From Apiospora phragmitis (lineage: Eukaryota > Ascomycota > Sordariomycetes > Amphisphaeriales > Apiosporaceae): a DNA stretch of 64,000 bases. The notes under the pieces were generated by a model, which ran no database searches, was not told the DNA's origin, and saw only the letters and a list, made by a program, of their open reading frames with translations. The translations under genes were made by a program, and so were the position numbers. Below are positions 43,598 to 55,836 of this stretch, piece by piece; positions within the stretch are counted from its first letter, which is position 1; each line of letters opens with the position of its first letter. The DNA lies in NCBI GenBank assembly GCA_038363925.1, contig JAQQWL010000015.1:124001-188000 (forward strand). Reading direction: 5' to 3'.

Positions 43598-45028
43598 TTA
43601 CCTGCCCATCTCCTCTAAATTAATGTCGCCTTCATCCTTGCCCACGATAGATTCAGCGACCTTCCACACCTGCAGCATGTTGTCTTCAGCAGCACTGGCT
43701 ACAAGCCAAGGGTCGTTTAGATTCCAGCTGAAATCGGCCAGGTGGTTGGTGTGACCTCCGTGCATGAACAAACTGCGAGCGAAATCAGTAATATGTCCAA
43801 TGAAGCGGTTCCGGAAAACTTACAGCTCGGGTGGTCCGTCTTCCTGGTCATCTGGTTGCTGCTCGTCGCCAACACGACTTAAGTCCCAGAAGATTATGCG
43901 TCGGTCATAACTGGCACTGCCAAGAACACCAGCCTCATGGGGGTGCCAGGCAATCGAGGTTACAGCGTCCTGGTGGCCTTCGAGCGTGTGGACCTTCTCC
44001 TTGACATTGCGCAGATCCCAAATACCAATGGTCTTATCGGCTGAAGCTGTAGCAACAATGACTTCCGTCGTAGGGTTGAATGCGAGCGCGTTGATGGCGT
44101 CGCTATGGCCATGGCGAGCTACGAGTGAAGACTGGGTAGTCGACTCCTGCCGTAAGTCGAGTATTTGTAGCGTCAAGTCATCAGACACACTGCCGAGGAA
44201 GTTCTTTGAGATAGGGTGGTATTGGACATCGTTGACGACGTTGGTATGGTGAGTATAAGTGCGTGCCGGGCCGAGGGTGGTCTTGCCGCTCTCCAGGGAC
44301 TTCAAATCCCACAAACGGACTGTTTGATCTTGACTGCCCGAGGCCAGCGACCCTTCGACGTGAGGGTTCCAGCAGAGGCCAAAACCTTCGTCCTGGTGGC
44401 CCTTGAGTGTAATCTGTGGATTGACCGTTCCGTCGGGCTTCACGCTGTGTTTGGTGCGATCGAAGATGAGGATCTCACCGTCGACTGTGAGGGTGGCGAT
44501 CAGGTCTGGGTTCTGCGGACAGTAGCGAGCCTTGTTGACCTCGCCAGGGTGGTCGATCTGCTGGACGATGTTCCACTTCATAGAACCCTTGTCGGATTTG
44601 CCGTAGCCTCCAATTTCACCTCGGTCTTCATCGTAGTCGCCAGGGTTCGCCTTGATGGATTTGGGTATCTCCACTTCCGCGATCTGAACGTGGTTGGGCT
44701 TCTCGTCGGCGGTATGGGTGCCGATTAACACACGATGAATGCGACAGTTCTTTCCCTCGGGTTCCTTGACATCGGGGAACCATTGTACGGTCAGGGTGGG
44801 CCAGGTCAGAGCAGTGCTGAGAATCATGTCGTAGAGGAAAGGCGCGTTCTTCTTCCATGTCTTGTACTCCTCGTTGATCAGCCGTTGCTCTTCGTCTTCG
44901 GAGTCCTGGCCTGTCATGTTGACTGTTCGCGAAGGCGAGTCAGCTCTATCCTGGTACGGCGTTTGTTATCTGATTCTGGGTGGTGGAATTTTACCATCAG
45001 GGTCCTCGGCAACCTGCGCGGGAGCCAT
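43598..45028 (-). CDS. HAT2: RbAp46/48-type WD40 histone chaperone (Hat2)
   Basis: Predicted WD40 subunit of the type B histone acetyltransferase (Hat1-Hat2), which binds histone H4; RbAp46/48 homologues also serve in chromatin assembly and Polycomb-type complexes in fungi such as Neurospora. Three exons: 45028-44995, 44910-43824 and 43772-43598 (introns 84 and 51 nt). The 431-residue product has the N-terminal H4-binding helix (EEYKTWKKNAPFLYDM), ALTWPTLTVQWFP, and six to seven WD repeats, for example GSQDQTVRLWDL, ATASADKTIGIWDLR and GSASYDRRIIFWDL. The last exon gives the family's end: SWNLNDPWLVASAAEDN. The ATG at 45028 is chosen because its short exon splices in frame to QDSEDEEQ; a Met at 44917 lies inside the intron. 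The frame is intact. Confidence 0.95.
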
Positions 45029-45991
45029 GGTGAGAGCAGTTCGATCGCTTTGGGGACTTGCGGCTTCCCAATTGAGCTGGGGGTCACGAATTGATCAGGA
45101 AAGTGAGGGTGAAGACGATTGGTTTGCGTCGGGGGCCTGATCTTGATGGTCGGTGGAAATGGTCAGCGCGCAAACGGCGGGAAGGTGGGTGATGGATCGC
45201 GTAGCTCCAAGGGAAAGAAAACGCGGCTTCCAGTCGCGTAAAGTGCCGGGCTGTATGCATGTACCTTAGCTTAGGTAGGTCGGGCCTTATGTACGTGTAG
45301 TTATGCAAGGCTACCTACTATCGACCCCCCCTCACATTCGATAGAATAAGGCTGAGCATAACTCATATGGCCCAAGCTCCCTGAAGGAGTCTGCCAAGTC
45401 TGTACGCCAAATCCATCGCCCAGCGACCCAAGCCACGACCAAAGACCATCAATTCATTGTTAATCGCCTGCTTGCACAACTTACGGTCTCTCTCTGCTAC
45501 AAGGATCCGCGCTAGCCCCATTCACTTCACTTGCCGGCTGACTCTGTAAAAAGCACGGCCAGAATCACAGTCGTCATACGAGCGAAAGAGACAGAGAGGC
45601 GACGACCTCATTACATACTCTCTACATATTCTTCCCGTTTCATTTTGTGGTGTTGTTGCTCTGGGCTCCCGATGCTTCAACTGAACGCTGCCTAGATTTG
45701 CGCGATTTCGCTGTACCCTTCGTCTTGTTCTATAGGATCCTTCCAATTGCCTTCGCAAGGCGTTTCTGGCCAGATCCGTCCCGTCCCGTACCGCTAAGGC
45801 TCTTCCTTGTCTTGGTCGTCTTCGCAATTTTGACAGGATTCATTCTTTTTGCATCACCCTCCTGTATCCCAGCTGGACTGCGCAAGATTGTTTCGTTTCA
45901 ACACTTCGTTTGACGCGCTCCTTCAAGCCAACCGTCTTTACTACTTGGATTTCGTCGCCTATACTTTGCGACCGCATGCGACTTCGTCAAG
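45029..45991. promoter_or_regulatory. Divergent promoter region, Hat2 / Xrn1
   Basis: A 963-base spacer between two divergent housekeeping genes. Both promoters and leaders should lie here, with the right half pyrimidine-rich as is common upstream of fungal start codons. No discrete factor site is assigned. Confidence 0.5.
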
Positions 45992-48900
45992 ATGGGGTTC
46001 GTATAGACTCAACCCTACCAAGGATAATAACCCCGCGACTGACTTTCTCGCAGTGTTCCCAAGTTCTTTCGATGGCTCTCGGAGCGGTATCCGGCGATAT
46101 CGCAACTGATCGCCGAGAATCGCATTCCCGAGTTCGACAATCTATACGTATGCCGCCTGCACATATGTTCCTTTTGGTGAGCTCGAAAACTGACTGTATT
46201 GCGATTAGCTGGACATGAACGGTATCATACATAATTGCACACACAAGGACTCAGATGATGCAACCTTCCGTCTCACCGAGGAGGAGATGTTCATCCGCAT
46301 TTTCAATTACATCGAACACTTGTTCGGAAAGATCAAGCCGAAGAAGCTCTTCTTCATGGCCATTGATGGTGTTGCCCCACGCGCCAAGATGAACCAACAA
46401 CGAGCCCGTCGTTTTCGAACAGCTCTCGACGCTGAGAAGGCCCGGGACAAGGCGATTAAGGAGGGCGTGGAAATGCCCAAGGAAGCGCCGTTCGACAGTA
46501 ACTGCATCACGCCTGGCACAGAATTCATGGCCAAGCTGACACGACACTTGAAATACTTCATTAACAAGAAGGTCACCCAGGACTCGGATTGGCAGGGCTG
46601 TGACATCGTTCTGTCTGGCCACGAAGTTCCCGGAGAAGGAGAGCACAAGATCATGGAGTATATCCGCAATGCCAAAGCGCAGCCTGATTACGATCACAAT
46701 GTGCGGCATTGCTTGTACGGTCTTGATGCTGATCTGATCATGCTGGGCCTACTAACTCATGACCCGCATTTCTGTCTGCTTCGAGAGGAAGTCACATTTG
46801 GGCGTGCTTCTAAATCGGCATCGAAGGAGTTGGAGCATCAGAATTTCTATCTGATGCATCTTTGCATTGTTCGGGAGTATCTGGAGTTGGAGTTCCAAGA
46901 GCTGAAGGCCGAGGGAGCCACAAAATTCCCCTTCGACATGGAGCGGGTTATAGATGACTTCATTCTCATGGCGTTTTTCGTTGGAAACGATTTCTTGCCC
47001 AATCTACCCCATTTGCACATCAACGAAGGTGCATTGGCGACCATGTTTCGCATATATAAGGAGGTCCTGCCCAAGAGCGAGGGCTATATCAACGAGGGAG
47101 GTGTTATCAATCTTCAGAGCCTTGGACTGCTTTTGGACGAGCTGTCCAAAGAGGAGAACCGTCATTTTGAGCATGAAAACTCCGATCAGAAATGGTTGAG
47201 GAGCAAGCAGCTGGCCGAGGCAAAGGGCGAAGAGATGCCCAAGAATAAGGGCAAGGTGATCATGACCTCTGCCCAGAAGGAGCTGTGGAAGACAGTCAAG
47301 AAGTACGTCCAGAAGCCGCGCGCGGAGCCTTTGGACCTGGGCACGGAACTCGTCGCAGCCGATCGTCAGTTTATCAAGGATTTGGCTGGCGATATGCAAC
47401 TCGAATGGCGCACAGTTGACGATGATGAAGGCCAACGTCATCTCGTGGTCTCACTCCCCGGAAAGATGAATGGTAATGCCGATGAGGAAGAAGATGACGA
47501 GGTTGAGGCCGGCTTCGCTCTTAACCGTGTGATGAAGAAGTACGACTCGGCACAAGTAATCGACATTTCAGCATCCGAGTCGCAGGCCTCGATGGCGATC
47601 AAGTACAAGGAGAAATTTGGCGAATGGAAGAACGAGTACTACAGCTCCAAGTTCAAGGAGTGGTCGCCCGAATCAAAGGGAAACCGAGCTGCGCCTACTC
47701 TGTGAGAACTATGTCCAAGGTTTGCAGTGGGTATTGTACTACTACTATCGCGGCGTGGCCTCCTGGCCCTGGTTCTACGCATATCATTATTCTCCGATGA
47801 TATCAGGCAAGTCGACCCCGAAAACTTAACGTTTGTCTATTGGAACTAACACAAGCCAGATGTCTGCAGGGGTTTCAATGCCGACATGGACTTTCAACTT
47901 GGCCAACCGTTCCGACCCTACGAGCAGTTGATGGGTGTTCTGCCGGATCGAAGTAAAGGCATTGTACCCACGGTGTATCACCCGCTAATGACAGATCCCA
48001 AGTCGCCCATCAACGACTTCTACCCACGGGATTTCGAGCTTGACATGAACGGCAAGAAAATGGAGTGGGAGGCCATCGTAAAGATCCCTTTCATTGACGA
48101 GAAGCGACTGCTCTCGGCCATGGCCCCTAAGAACGAGTTGCTTTCGGCCCATGAGAAGGCAAGAAACGACTTTGGTGTGTCGCTGAAGTTCACCTATGAT
48201 CCTACAGCTCAGCCTATCGTGTATCCGTCTTCTATGGTTGGCGTGTTTCCTGACATACCCGGCTGTCAATGCGTCGAGAACATCTATGATCTCCCTACGG
48301 CAGATGGCGCAAAGCTCTACCGAGGCCTTCTTGACGGTGCAAAGCTCAACATCGAGGCTCTGGCTGGATTCCCAAGTCTGGCAACGTTGCCCTATACTGC
48401 CAGTCTCGATTACCATGGAGTCAATGTTTTCCAGCAAGACAGCCGTAATCAGAGCATGATCGTCACGCTATCGGACGTTGAGATGCGCAGCAGCATTGAA
48501 ACGGCCAAGTCGAAGCTGGGGAAAATATGCCATGTTGGCTACCCCTTCCTACAGGAAGCCAAGATCGTCTCCGTCACTGATCGCGATTACGTATATACGC
48601 ATGATGCCGAGGAAAAAATCGTCCAGAAGCACATGGACGGTCCAGCGATGCAAACCTGGCAGAAGACAGCGGCCAGCCTAGGCAACTTCTACAGCAAGCG
48701 GCTTGGAATTGTCATCGGCCCCATCGAGGTCACGGTACAAGTTGATATGCTGAAGGGCTTGGTAAAGACCAAGGAGGGTGCCCTTATCAAGGAGTACGGA
48801 CACATACCAGGGACCCAAAAAGACCATGCTGCCCAGGTCATAGTAGACGAGGTCGTGAGTGAGGACCAGCGATTCATTGAAAGAGAAGCGTTACCCATCG

Positions 48901-50514
48901 AAGAAGAGTTCCCATTGGGCTCCAATGTCTTCTTCCTCGGAGAAACGGTTCAAGACTTCCTGTATTACGGGCGTCCTGCCCGAGTCCTCGGTCACAAGGA
49001 CGGCCTGGTAGAAACAGTGATGGCATTTCATCACCCCAAGAACCGCCAACCGCAACCGAAAGCGAAGGGCCAGGAATTCGTTCCGCACGAGTCCAAGTAC
49101 GCAGCGCGCTTCTCTACGGTTGCTAAACCAGTTGTGGCACTCGGGGGATAGTCTCGGTGGTTACGAGACTGCTTTCAACGTCGCAAAGAACATCGGCGTC
49201 TCTCCCCTGGTTCTCAGTAAAATCGCCTCATCGCTATTTGTTTACACTGTTGGCAACATGAAGGTGAATCTGGGCCTCAACCTCAAGTTCGAGGGTCGAA
49301 AACTGAAGGTACTGGGCTATACTAGAAAATCCACTCGTGGATGGGAGTATAGCCACGCTGCCCAAGCCCTTATCGCGGAATATGCCGCTAAATTCGCCGA
49401 TCTATTCGTTGGAATGATGCAAAACCCCCAGGGTAATGAGCTGCACGAGAAGGACCTTTTCCGACATCTGAAACCCGAGGACGCCACTCTCAAAGTCAAG
49501 GAAATCGGTGCATGGCTTAAGACGGTGGAGACCAGCAAGTTTGAGAAGGTTCCCTTGGATGCGGAACAGCTCGACTCCAATGTTGTCAAGGCGATTGAAA
49601 AGGCGGTTAATGATCTCATCGTGGAATTCAATGGTGGCATGGGAGACGATCTATTTGTCAAACGTAAGGCTCCGCGAGACGTGCTGCTGCGCATTGAGGA
49701 CGCCGAGCAACGGCTTGGCGACCAGAAGTTCTCTCTTGGTGACCGTGTTATCTACGCTGCCGGTTCTGGCAAGGTCAAGACTGGTGCTCAGGGAACAGTT
49801 GTTGGTATCAGTACTCTTGGAAACCACCACATGCTTGATGTGGTATTTGATCAGCCTTTCATGAGCGGCACTGCTTTGGGCGAACGTTGCTCTCCGTTCC
49901 GGGGAGCAACAGTCGCTGCGAATACTGTCCTGAACATCACGAGCAAACACTTCCTTGCGATTCCCAAACAGCCAAACACTGGAGGTCACAGGATTGCCGA
50001 CTCGATTCAGAAAAACCGCGGGAACTCAGGCGGATTCCGTGGCAGGAATGGAGGAACATACCGCGATGCTCCTGCACCTCCTCCCCTGAATGGATCGTTC
50101 CGGGGCGCGATGTATGGTGCAGACCATCGCACTCCTGGTCGTGGCAGAGGAGCCGGAAACGCGGTACCAGACCTACAGCATTCAAGTCTGGTTTATCGGC
50201 CTGCCCCGAATGGTGCACACCCGCAGCAACAGCACCCGACCCACCAAGGAGGATACCAAGCCAATAACGGCTATGATTGGCAATCGGCCAACCACAGTGG
50301 CCAGGGCTACAGCTATGCGCAAGGTCAATCGTCTGGACAGAGTAATGGAGCCGTCTACGGCGCAGTACCGCCTCCGCCGAATCTGAATGCTAAGGACAAC
50401 AACAGCCGAAGGGGTAAAGGTGGACGTGGTCGTGGGAGAGAAGGCAGAGGCCAGAGAGGTGGCCGCGGCGGCACTTCTCGAGGGAGAGGAGGACAGCAGC
50501 AAAATTCTTCCTAG
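45992..50514 (+). CDS. XRN1: 5'-3' exoribonuclease 1 (Xrn1)
   Basis: Predicted cytoplasmic exonuclease that degrades decapped mRNA. Four exons: 45992-45996, 46054-46147, 46209-47806 and 47860-50514; the first exon is five bases (ATGGG) and the third intron is GC-AG. About 1449 residues. The catalytic N-terminus is canonical: GVPKFFRWLSERYPAI, LDMNGIIHNC, MAIDGVAPRAKMNQQRARRF, SGHEVPGEGEHKIMEYIR and YGLDADLIMLGLLTHDP. The central part has VQGLQWVLYYYYRGVASWPW and GQPFRPYEQLMGVLPD, followed by the D1-D3 and SH3-like regions. The C-terminus is Gly/Arg-rich (RGG), a likely RNA- or partner-binding tail. Two frame breaks, each needing one base removed, lie at G3 47678-47680 (restores ETELRLLCENYVQGLQW) and G5 49143-49147 (restores GDSLGGYETAFNVAKNIGV). 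With both, all exon lengths sum to a multiple of three. Confidence 0.95.
47807..47859 (+). other. GC-AG intron of XRN1
   Basis: The donor is GCAAGT rather than GTAAGT. The branch point ACTAACA and the acceptor CCAG are standard. Removing the 53 bases joins YHYSPMIS to DVCRGFNADMDFQLGQ, which matches the conserved Xrn1 sequence, so the unusual donor is needed. Confidence 0.85.
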
Positions 50515-50964
50515 AGGAAATGTAAATCAAGCATGATGGTGAATATGCTCAACCCGGAGGCGCGATCTACTCATGGATGCCGATGGATCCCCAGCATTGT
50601 GGATCATGATCATACTAAGCGCGCAATGAAGATTAGATAGACAACGTACAAGTACTGAATCCACCAAACATTGATGCTCGAGTGGGCGCGGGCTTGCTAT
50701 CAACCCAACCCAACGGCTACACGCATGATATTGGCCAATCATCTGCCCTGATGCGGGGGAACTCGTTCGAACCCCTGTCCCATCACATCCCACCTAGTAA
50801 GTGGCCGTTTAGATCAGGCTGCCTCATGTCACTTTCTCGTTGCCTGTTTCATTCTATTTTGCTCAATAAACCGTCAGTCTACTATAGCGACCTTGCTCGC
50901 CCTTGCCTATTGGAATTTCGCGATCGATGACTGACATCCTAATACTTGGCCGAATTATCAAAAC
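50515..50964. other. Spacer between Xrn1 and the HET gene
   Basis: The Xrn1 3' flank and HET promoter. A GTTCGAACCCC word near 50766 recalls a tRNA T arm but no cloverleaf forms around it. No gene is seen. Confidence 0.5.
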
Positions 50965-53304
50965 ATGCGTCTAATCAACACGGAAACGATGGAGATGGAG
51001 GAGTTTATGGGTCGCACACCTCCGAAGTATGCCATATTGTCTCATCGTTGGAGCGACGGTGCCGAGGTCACGTATGTGGACTACATGGACGGCAGCGCCT
51101 TTTCGATGCCGGCCTACAATAAGATATTGTCGTTCTGCTACAAGGCCAGGTCGGAGGGGCTACAATACGCCTGGATTGATACCTGCTGCATCGACAAAAG
51201 ATCAAGTGCCGAGCTCAGCGAGTCTATCAACTCCATGTTCAAATGGTACCAACAGGCCGAGATCTGCTACGCTTACCTCAGCGACGTCACCAAGGATACC
51301 GCAGATTTCTTTGCCACTAAGGATCGCATGTTTGAGACTGGACTGTTCAGACAGTCCCATCCAAACGATATCTGGGGGTTGTTTAGGGAGACACGACTGC
51401 ACAACGAGTTTTGCAATAGCATGTGGTTCAAACGAGGATGGACGCTGCAAGAATTGATCGCGCCTTCAGAGGTCGTATTCTTTGACAGGAACTGGCATGA
51501 CCTGGGGACGAAGCATTCATTAGTCTCACTGATCCACGAGATCACCCGTATTGATATCTGTCATCTTCGAGCGGTGTCTGCAGAAAACGTTGCCATCAGT
51601 CCTGGCAGGCTGGACGACTATTCAAAGACATCACACCTAGCGACAACAGCCCGGAAAAGAGACTTTGCTGAGCCATGGCGACTGGCAACCACGGCCCAGA
51701 AAATGAACTGGGCCGTTGGTCGACATACATCACGATTGGAGGATCGCGCCTATAGCCTACTTGGGATATTTGACGTGACTATGCCGCTTTTGTATGGAGA
51801 GGGGAAACCGCATTCTTTAGACTGCAAGAGGAAATCATAAAACGGCATCCATACGATCATTCGATATTCAGTTGGCGGGATGACTCAGGACTGGGACATA
51901 CAGGTTTATTTGCGCCAAACCCGGATTATTTTGGCTATTCGATGGATGTGCAACCAGCCCCTGTCACTTTTCGAGAGCGAATGGCCCAGGATTTCGATAG
52001 CTCTGCTGGGGCACCACACGATCCTATCGAGGTATCATTACGGAGGGCACGTCTGAACTTGCCACTTATTGGGCCTATTGCGTCTGTCAGTCTCCAGCAG
52101 CTACCAGCAGGCCCTTTTGTACACAAGGATGCACCAACCGCTTCACTGGTGCGCGCGTTCAGTCATAAACCGCAGCCAGAGGGTACCGACTGGCATAATT
52201 TTGACAGAACCGAGAATAAACCCCTACCGCCAATCTACATAGCAGTACTGGACTGTTCCTTTACTCGTATACCGGGCTGTTTTGTAGGTATTATGCTCAG
52301 GCGGGAAGATGGTCCACACGGGTCCTACGTCCGCGATCATAGCCTGAAGGAAATATGCATCCGACCGGAGTCTTGGGTTTCTCATCAAACTTTTTCGGTC
52401 TACGCACACCTTGAATACAAGAATGTCACTGAACGGATGGATGAAGGGTTGACACAACCATACTTGAGCCACAAGTCCTCAATCCAAATCATTTATGTTG
52501 GGTCGGAGCCTTTCGGGCTCCTGAAGGTACTGGGTGGCTCATTGGGTCACGGCTTCGTACCCTTTGAGAATCACTGTGATCTACACATCGAGCCTGGCGA
52601 CCGCAACTGGCTTATATTTCTAAAGGCTGATAGTCGCGGTAAGCTCTCGACATTTGCGCTTTTCGTCGGCCGCTTGGATAACAGTGACAGGCTGTGGACG
52701 CATATTGAGTTCCCGGCCTCGGTGAACGACGCCGCTTACTGGGCACTGCCCATTAACCAGCTCGAAAAGAAGCATGATCTCCGCTTACCCCAGTTTAACA
52801 GTCCGCAAAGCTTCGTGGAGTCGGACTACCGCCGCGACGATATCTATGAAGGCCTCACAACGAGGGACCTAGAGGACAAGTACGGTGGCGTGGTTGTTGT
52901 GCGACGTCGCAAGGCCCGCGGGTGGCCTGGTGACCCTGAAGATGTCAACGTGGTCATTGAAGGCGTAGATCACCGTCCGCAGTCATTAGCCGACGAGGGG
53001 CCACAGGACGATAGTCCAGTGTCTAACGAGGATTGGCCAAACGAAGACGTATATCAGTCAGGGGCAAGCACTCCCCAGACGCCAGGTGGCGCGCCCCTTT
53101 TTGAGCGACCACCTGGCTTCGACCCTTCGAGCCTTTGGGAAGGGTTCATAGGGTTTTAATGTACCCCACCCCTTCACCGATGATGATGGTGTACCGGATA
53201 ATTGGTATAGTCTGGGCCCTATCGAAATGATGAAGTATCTGCCCAAAAGATTGAAACAGCAGTACGAGCAGCAGCAGGAAGACAAACTAGCGAAGGGTGC
53301 TTGA
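50965..53304 (+). CDS. HET-domain (heterokaryon incompatibility-type) protein
   Basis: Single-exon gene of about 779 residues. The HET domain occupies about residues 20-185, with the family blocks YAILSHRWSDGAEVTYVD, AWIDTCCIDKRSSAELSESI, and WFKRGWTLQELIAP. A second region (about 235-300) contains SRLEDRAYSLLGIFDVTMPL and LYGEGETAFFRLQEEII, the common HET C-terminal companion (DUF8212-like). The remainder looks like a beta-rich domain of unknown role followed by an acidic Pro-rich tail. HET-domain proteins act in non-self recognition and regulated cell death after fusion of unlike hyphae; the partner of this one is unknown. Two frame breaks: a G4 run at 51801-51804 needs one added base; a T4 run at 53154-53157 needs one base removed, after which the frame continues (VPHPFTDDDGVPDNWYSL) to a TGA at 53302-53304. 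Confidence 0.88.
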
Positions 53305-53421
53305 TCCACCAGGACATTATGATGCTATGGACGTGTGAATCACCATGAAAAACAAGCAAGATTTTCTTCTTCATTTTATCGCACTCATCCGCGTAGTCGT
53401 TTTTAGCCCTGCATCCCCATA

Positions 53422-55412
53422 CTACACTTCAACTGGGGAATCTTTAAAAGTCTTTAATTCTGCCACGGCCTCTTCGTAGGTTCTTCTCACCACGTCGGCA
53501 TGCTGCGGCGACCTCGGCAGGATGGAGCAGGGGAACGGAAGCGGGCTCGAGTTAAACCCGTCCGTGAATGCGAAACTGGTAGAATAGATTAGCAGTTGCA
53601 TACATGCCGTCTTCGATCCTTCTTGGACCTAGAACCTACATGTCGACATCGATGTCCTGCCCGGTCTCGTCCTTGGCCGGAGTCACATTGAAAGCCCACA
53701 GTGTGCGAGCGATGTTGAGGTTGACTGACGCAGCCCCTAGATGCATGCCGGGACAGATACGGCGGCCCCAGCCAAACGCACTGTGACCGAGAGTGCCGGG
53801 GAAGTCGCGATCCTCAAGAAAGCGCTCCGGCTTGAACTCATGAGGCTCTGGGAAATCTCTCTCGTTGAGATGAACTGTACGGAGAGAGGAGAGTCAACGA
53901 ATGTCTGTTGCCGGCCTGTGGCAAAAGTAGTAAATACGTACTGGTCCACAACGGAGCAATGATTGTACTCCCCTTAGGGATGAACATGCCATTGTACATG
54001 TCGTCGGCCGTGCTCGCGTGAGGAGTGCCACCCAGCACGGCTACGGGCCGCCACCGAAATGTCTCGGACGCGATCGCCCTGACGTACTCCAACTCTTCCA
54101 TGTCCTCAAACGTGGGTAGCCGGTCCCGCCCAACAACCCTGTCCAGCTCCTCCTGGGCCCGCGGGATGAAGTTGTGACCAAACTTGACGCATGCCAAGAA
54201 GAAGCTTGCGAGCGTCCCTGCTGTCTACGGCCACCAAATGAGTTAGTTAGCTACGAATCGATCGGGTCTTGGATACAAAGCCAACTTACCGTTTCAATAC
54301 CCGCGCCGAACGGTGAGCCAGCGGTGTATGCAAGCTCCAAATCCGACATGCCTAAAGCCTCCTGTTCCTCAAGAAGATGCGTCGTGAAACAAGGCGTTGC
54401 GACGCCTCTCGCGACCTTGTCCTTGATGTCGTTCAAGAGATCCATTTAGAGCTGTATGTCCTTTTGGCGCTGCTTGAGCACTTCGGCCTTCCAGGGGGCA
54501 AACATGGCTGGGATGTACTTGAGCGCTGGGTATCTCTCTGCGGCGTATTTGCCCGGGATGCTACGGACGTAGACTTAGCACCAGCAACCGTAAACCTGCC
54601 CCCATCCGACTGATTTGAGATCTCCTTGTTCACTTGTTCATGTTTCTACCCAAATATCTCTCTCGGGACCATGGCGGGAAGTAGAATCTTTGGAAATGAG
54701 ACTTACTTGACAGAAGTCAACCTACCCATCGCCTCAATATTCTGTTTCACCACCTCGTCGCGCGCCACATCCACCACCCGCCTCCCATACGTGACGAGCA
54801 TGATGACGGAGGCCGCGTACCGCTCGACATGGGCACGGAACCCCCCGGGGTCGGCGAGGATGTCGCGGGCGAGGACGGCGCTCTCGAGCCGCTGGATGGG
54901 CCGGTAGGACGCGCTGCGGCGCTGCATGAAGCCCGAGTGGAGCAGCTTGCGCCAGCGGCGCCAGAAGTCCCCGTAGGGAGCCATGAGCCCCCGCAGGCCG
55001 TCCGAGAGCAGCTCGCCGCCGACGACGAACCGCGGCCGCGACGAGTAGACGGCGCCCCGCCGCTCCAGCAGGTCCCACGCCGCCCGCGCCGACCCCAGCA
55101 CGACGGTCGGGCCGGCGCTGCTCAGGCCGGGCACGTACACCACGTCGCCGTACTGCGCGCTCAGCTGGCGGAAGTACACCCACGGCTTCGCGATGCCCGT
55201 CTTGCCCGCCTTAGGGCCAGGGGGTAGGCGGGAGCGGTGGGCGCGGAGCTTGATGGTTTGGCGGAGCTTGCGATGTGTAAGTCTATTGTCAGGGAGGAGG
55301 CTGATGAGAGGTAGGTCGGTAGGACCTCGGGGTGGCTTACAGAAGGGTATAGCAAGGTAAGGTAGGCCAGAGCGCCTGCCAATCCTATGTTCAGAAGTAT
55401 AGTGCCGATCAT
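53422..55412 (-). CDS. Microsomal cytochrome P450 with an in-frame stop
   Basis: Six exons fit: 55412-55341, 55266-54707, 54560-54290, 54224-53942, 53874-53640 and 53575-53422, total 524 codons. The product has an N-terminal membrane anchor (IGTILLNIGLAGALAYLTLL), a Pro-rich hinge (RSRLPPGPK), the I-helix oxygen-binding motif (AGSPFGAGIETTAG), the K-helix ExxR (SETFRWRP), the PERF-type motif (PERFLEDRDFP) and the haem loop (FGWGRRICPG with the Cys ligand). It resembles the fungal CYP families of O-methylsterigmatocystin oxidoreductase type, but substrate cannot be inferred. Codon 54448-54446 is TAA, between KDIQL and MDLLNDIKDK, where Tyr would fit; no intron can remove it. The gene is therefore either a recent pseudogene or carries a base-calling error. 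It converges on the HET gene, 117 bases apart. Confidence 0.88.
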
Positions 55413-55836
55413 CGTGAATAACCCAGCGGTCGGTCTGTGATACTAAGTCGATTCTGCCGACAAACACACGGTGAGCAAGCAATGCACGAGGATTTGAAAG
55501 ATACACACGTCCACCTTATATACTTACGACGAGTAGGCAGCTTCATCACCTACGCCGTAAAGAGTCATGCATTGTAATCCCGAACAGACGGCAGCAAAGG
55601 CCGGCTCTCGGTCCAATAGCCGAAGCGTCATCCCCGCATTCTTTCCCCAAGCGACATAGATCCTGCCAACGCAGCACCGGCAATTATACAACTACTGCCG
55701 AAAGAATATGACTTGGTTTGTATAGGGATTGAAGCTCATAATTTAGTTGATTACGTGCTGCTTATATAAACACACGAAGCCCATCTGTCCAGATTTGCCG
55801 CCCTAAATAAAAAATAACAATAAAGATTTCGCTTAT
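55413..55836. other. Spacer between P450 and DUF3431 genes
   Basis: P450 promoter region and the 3' flank of the next minus-strand gene. No gene is seen. Confidence 0.5.

Noticed and set aside
49110..49142. A 33-base intron as the cause of the second XRN1 frame change
   Set aside because: It is shorter than any credible fungal intron, and removing it does not restore the downstream frame.
50740..50800. tRNA-like T arm (GTTCGAACCCC)
   Set aside because: No acceptor, D or anticodon arm can be built around it.
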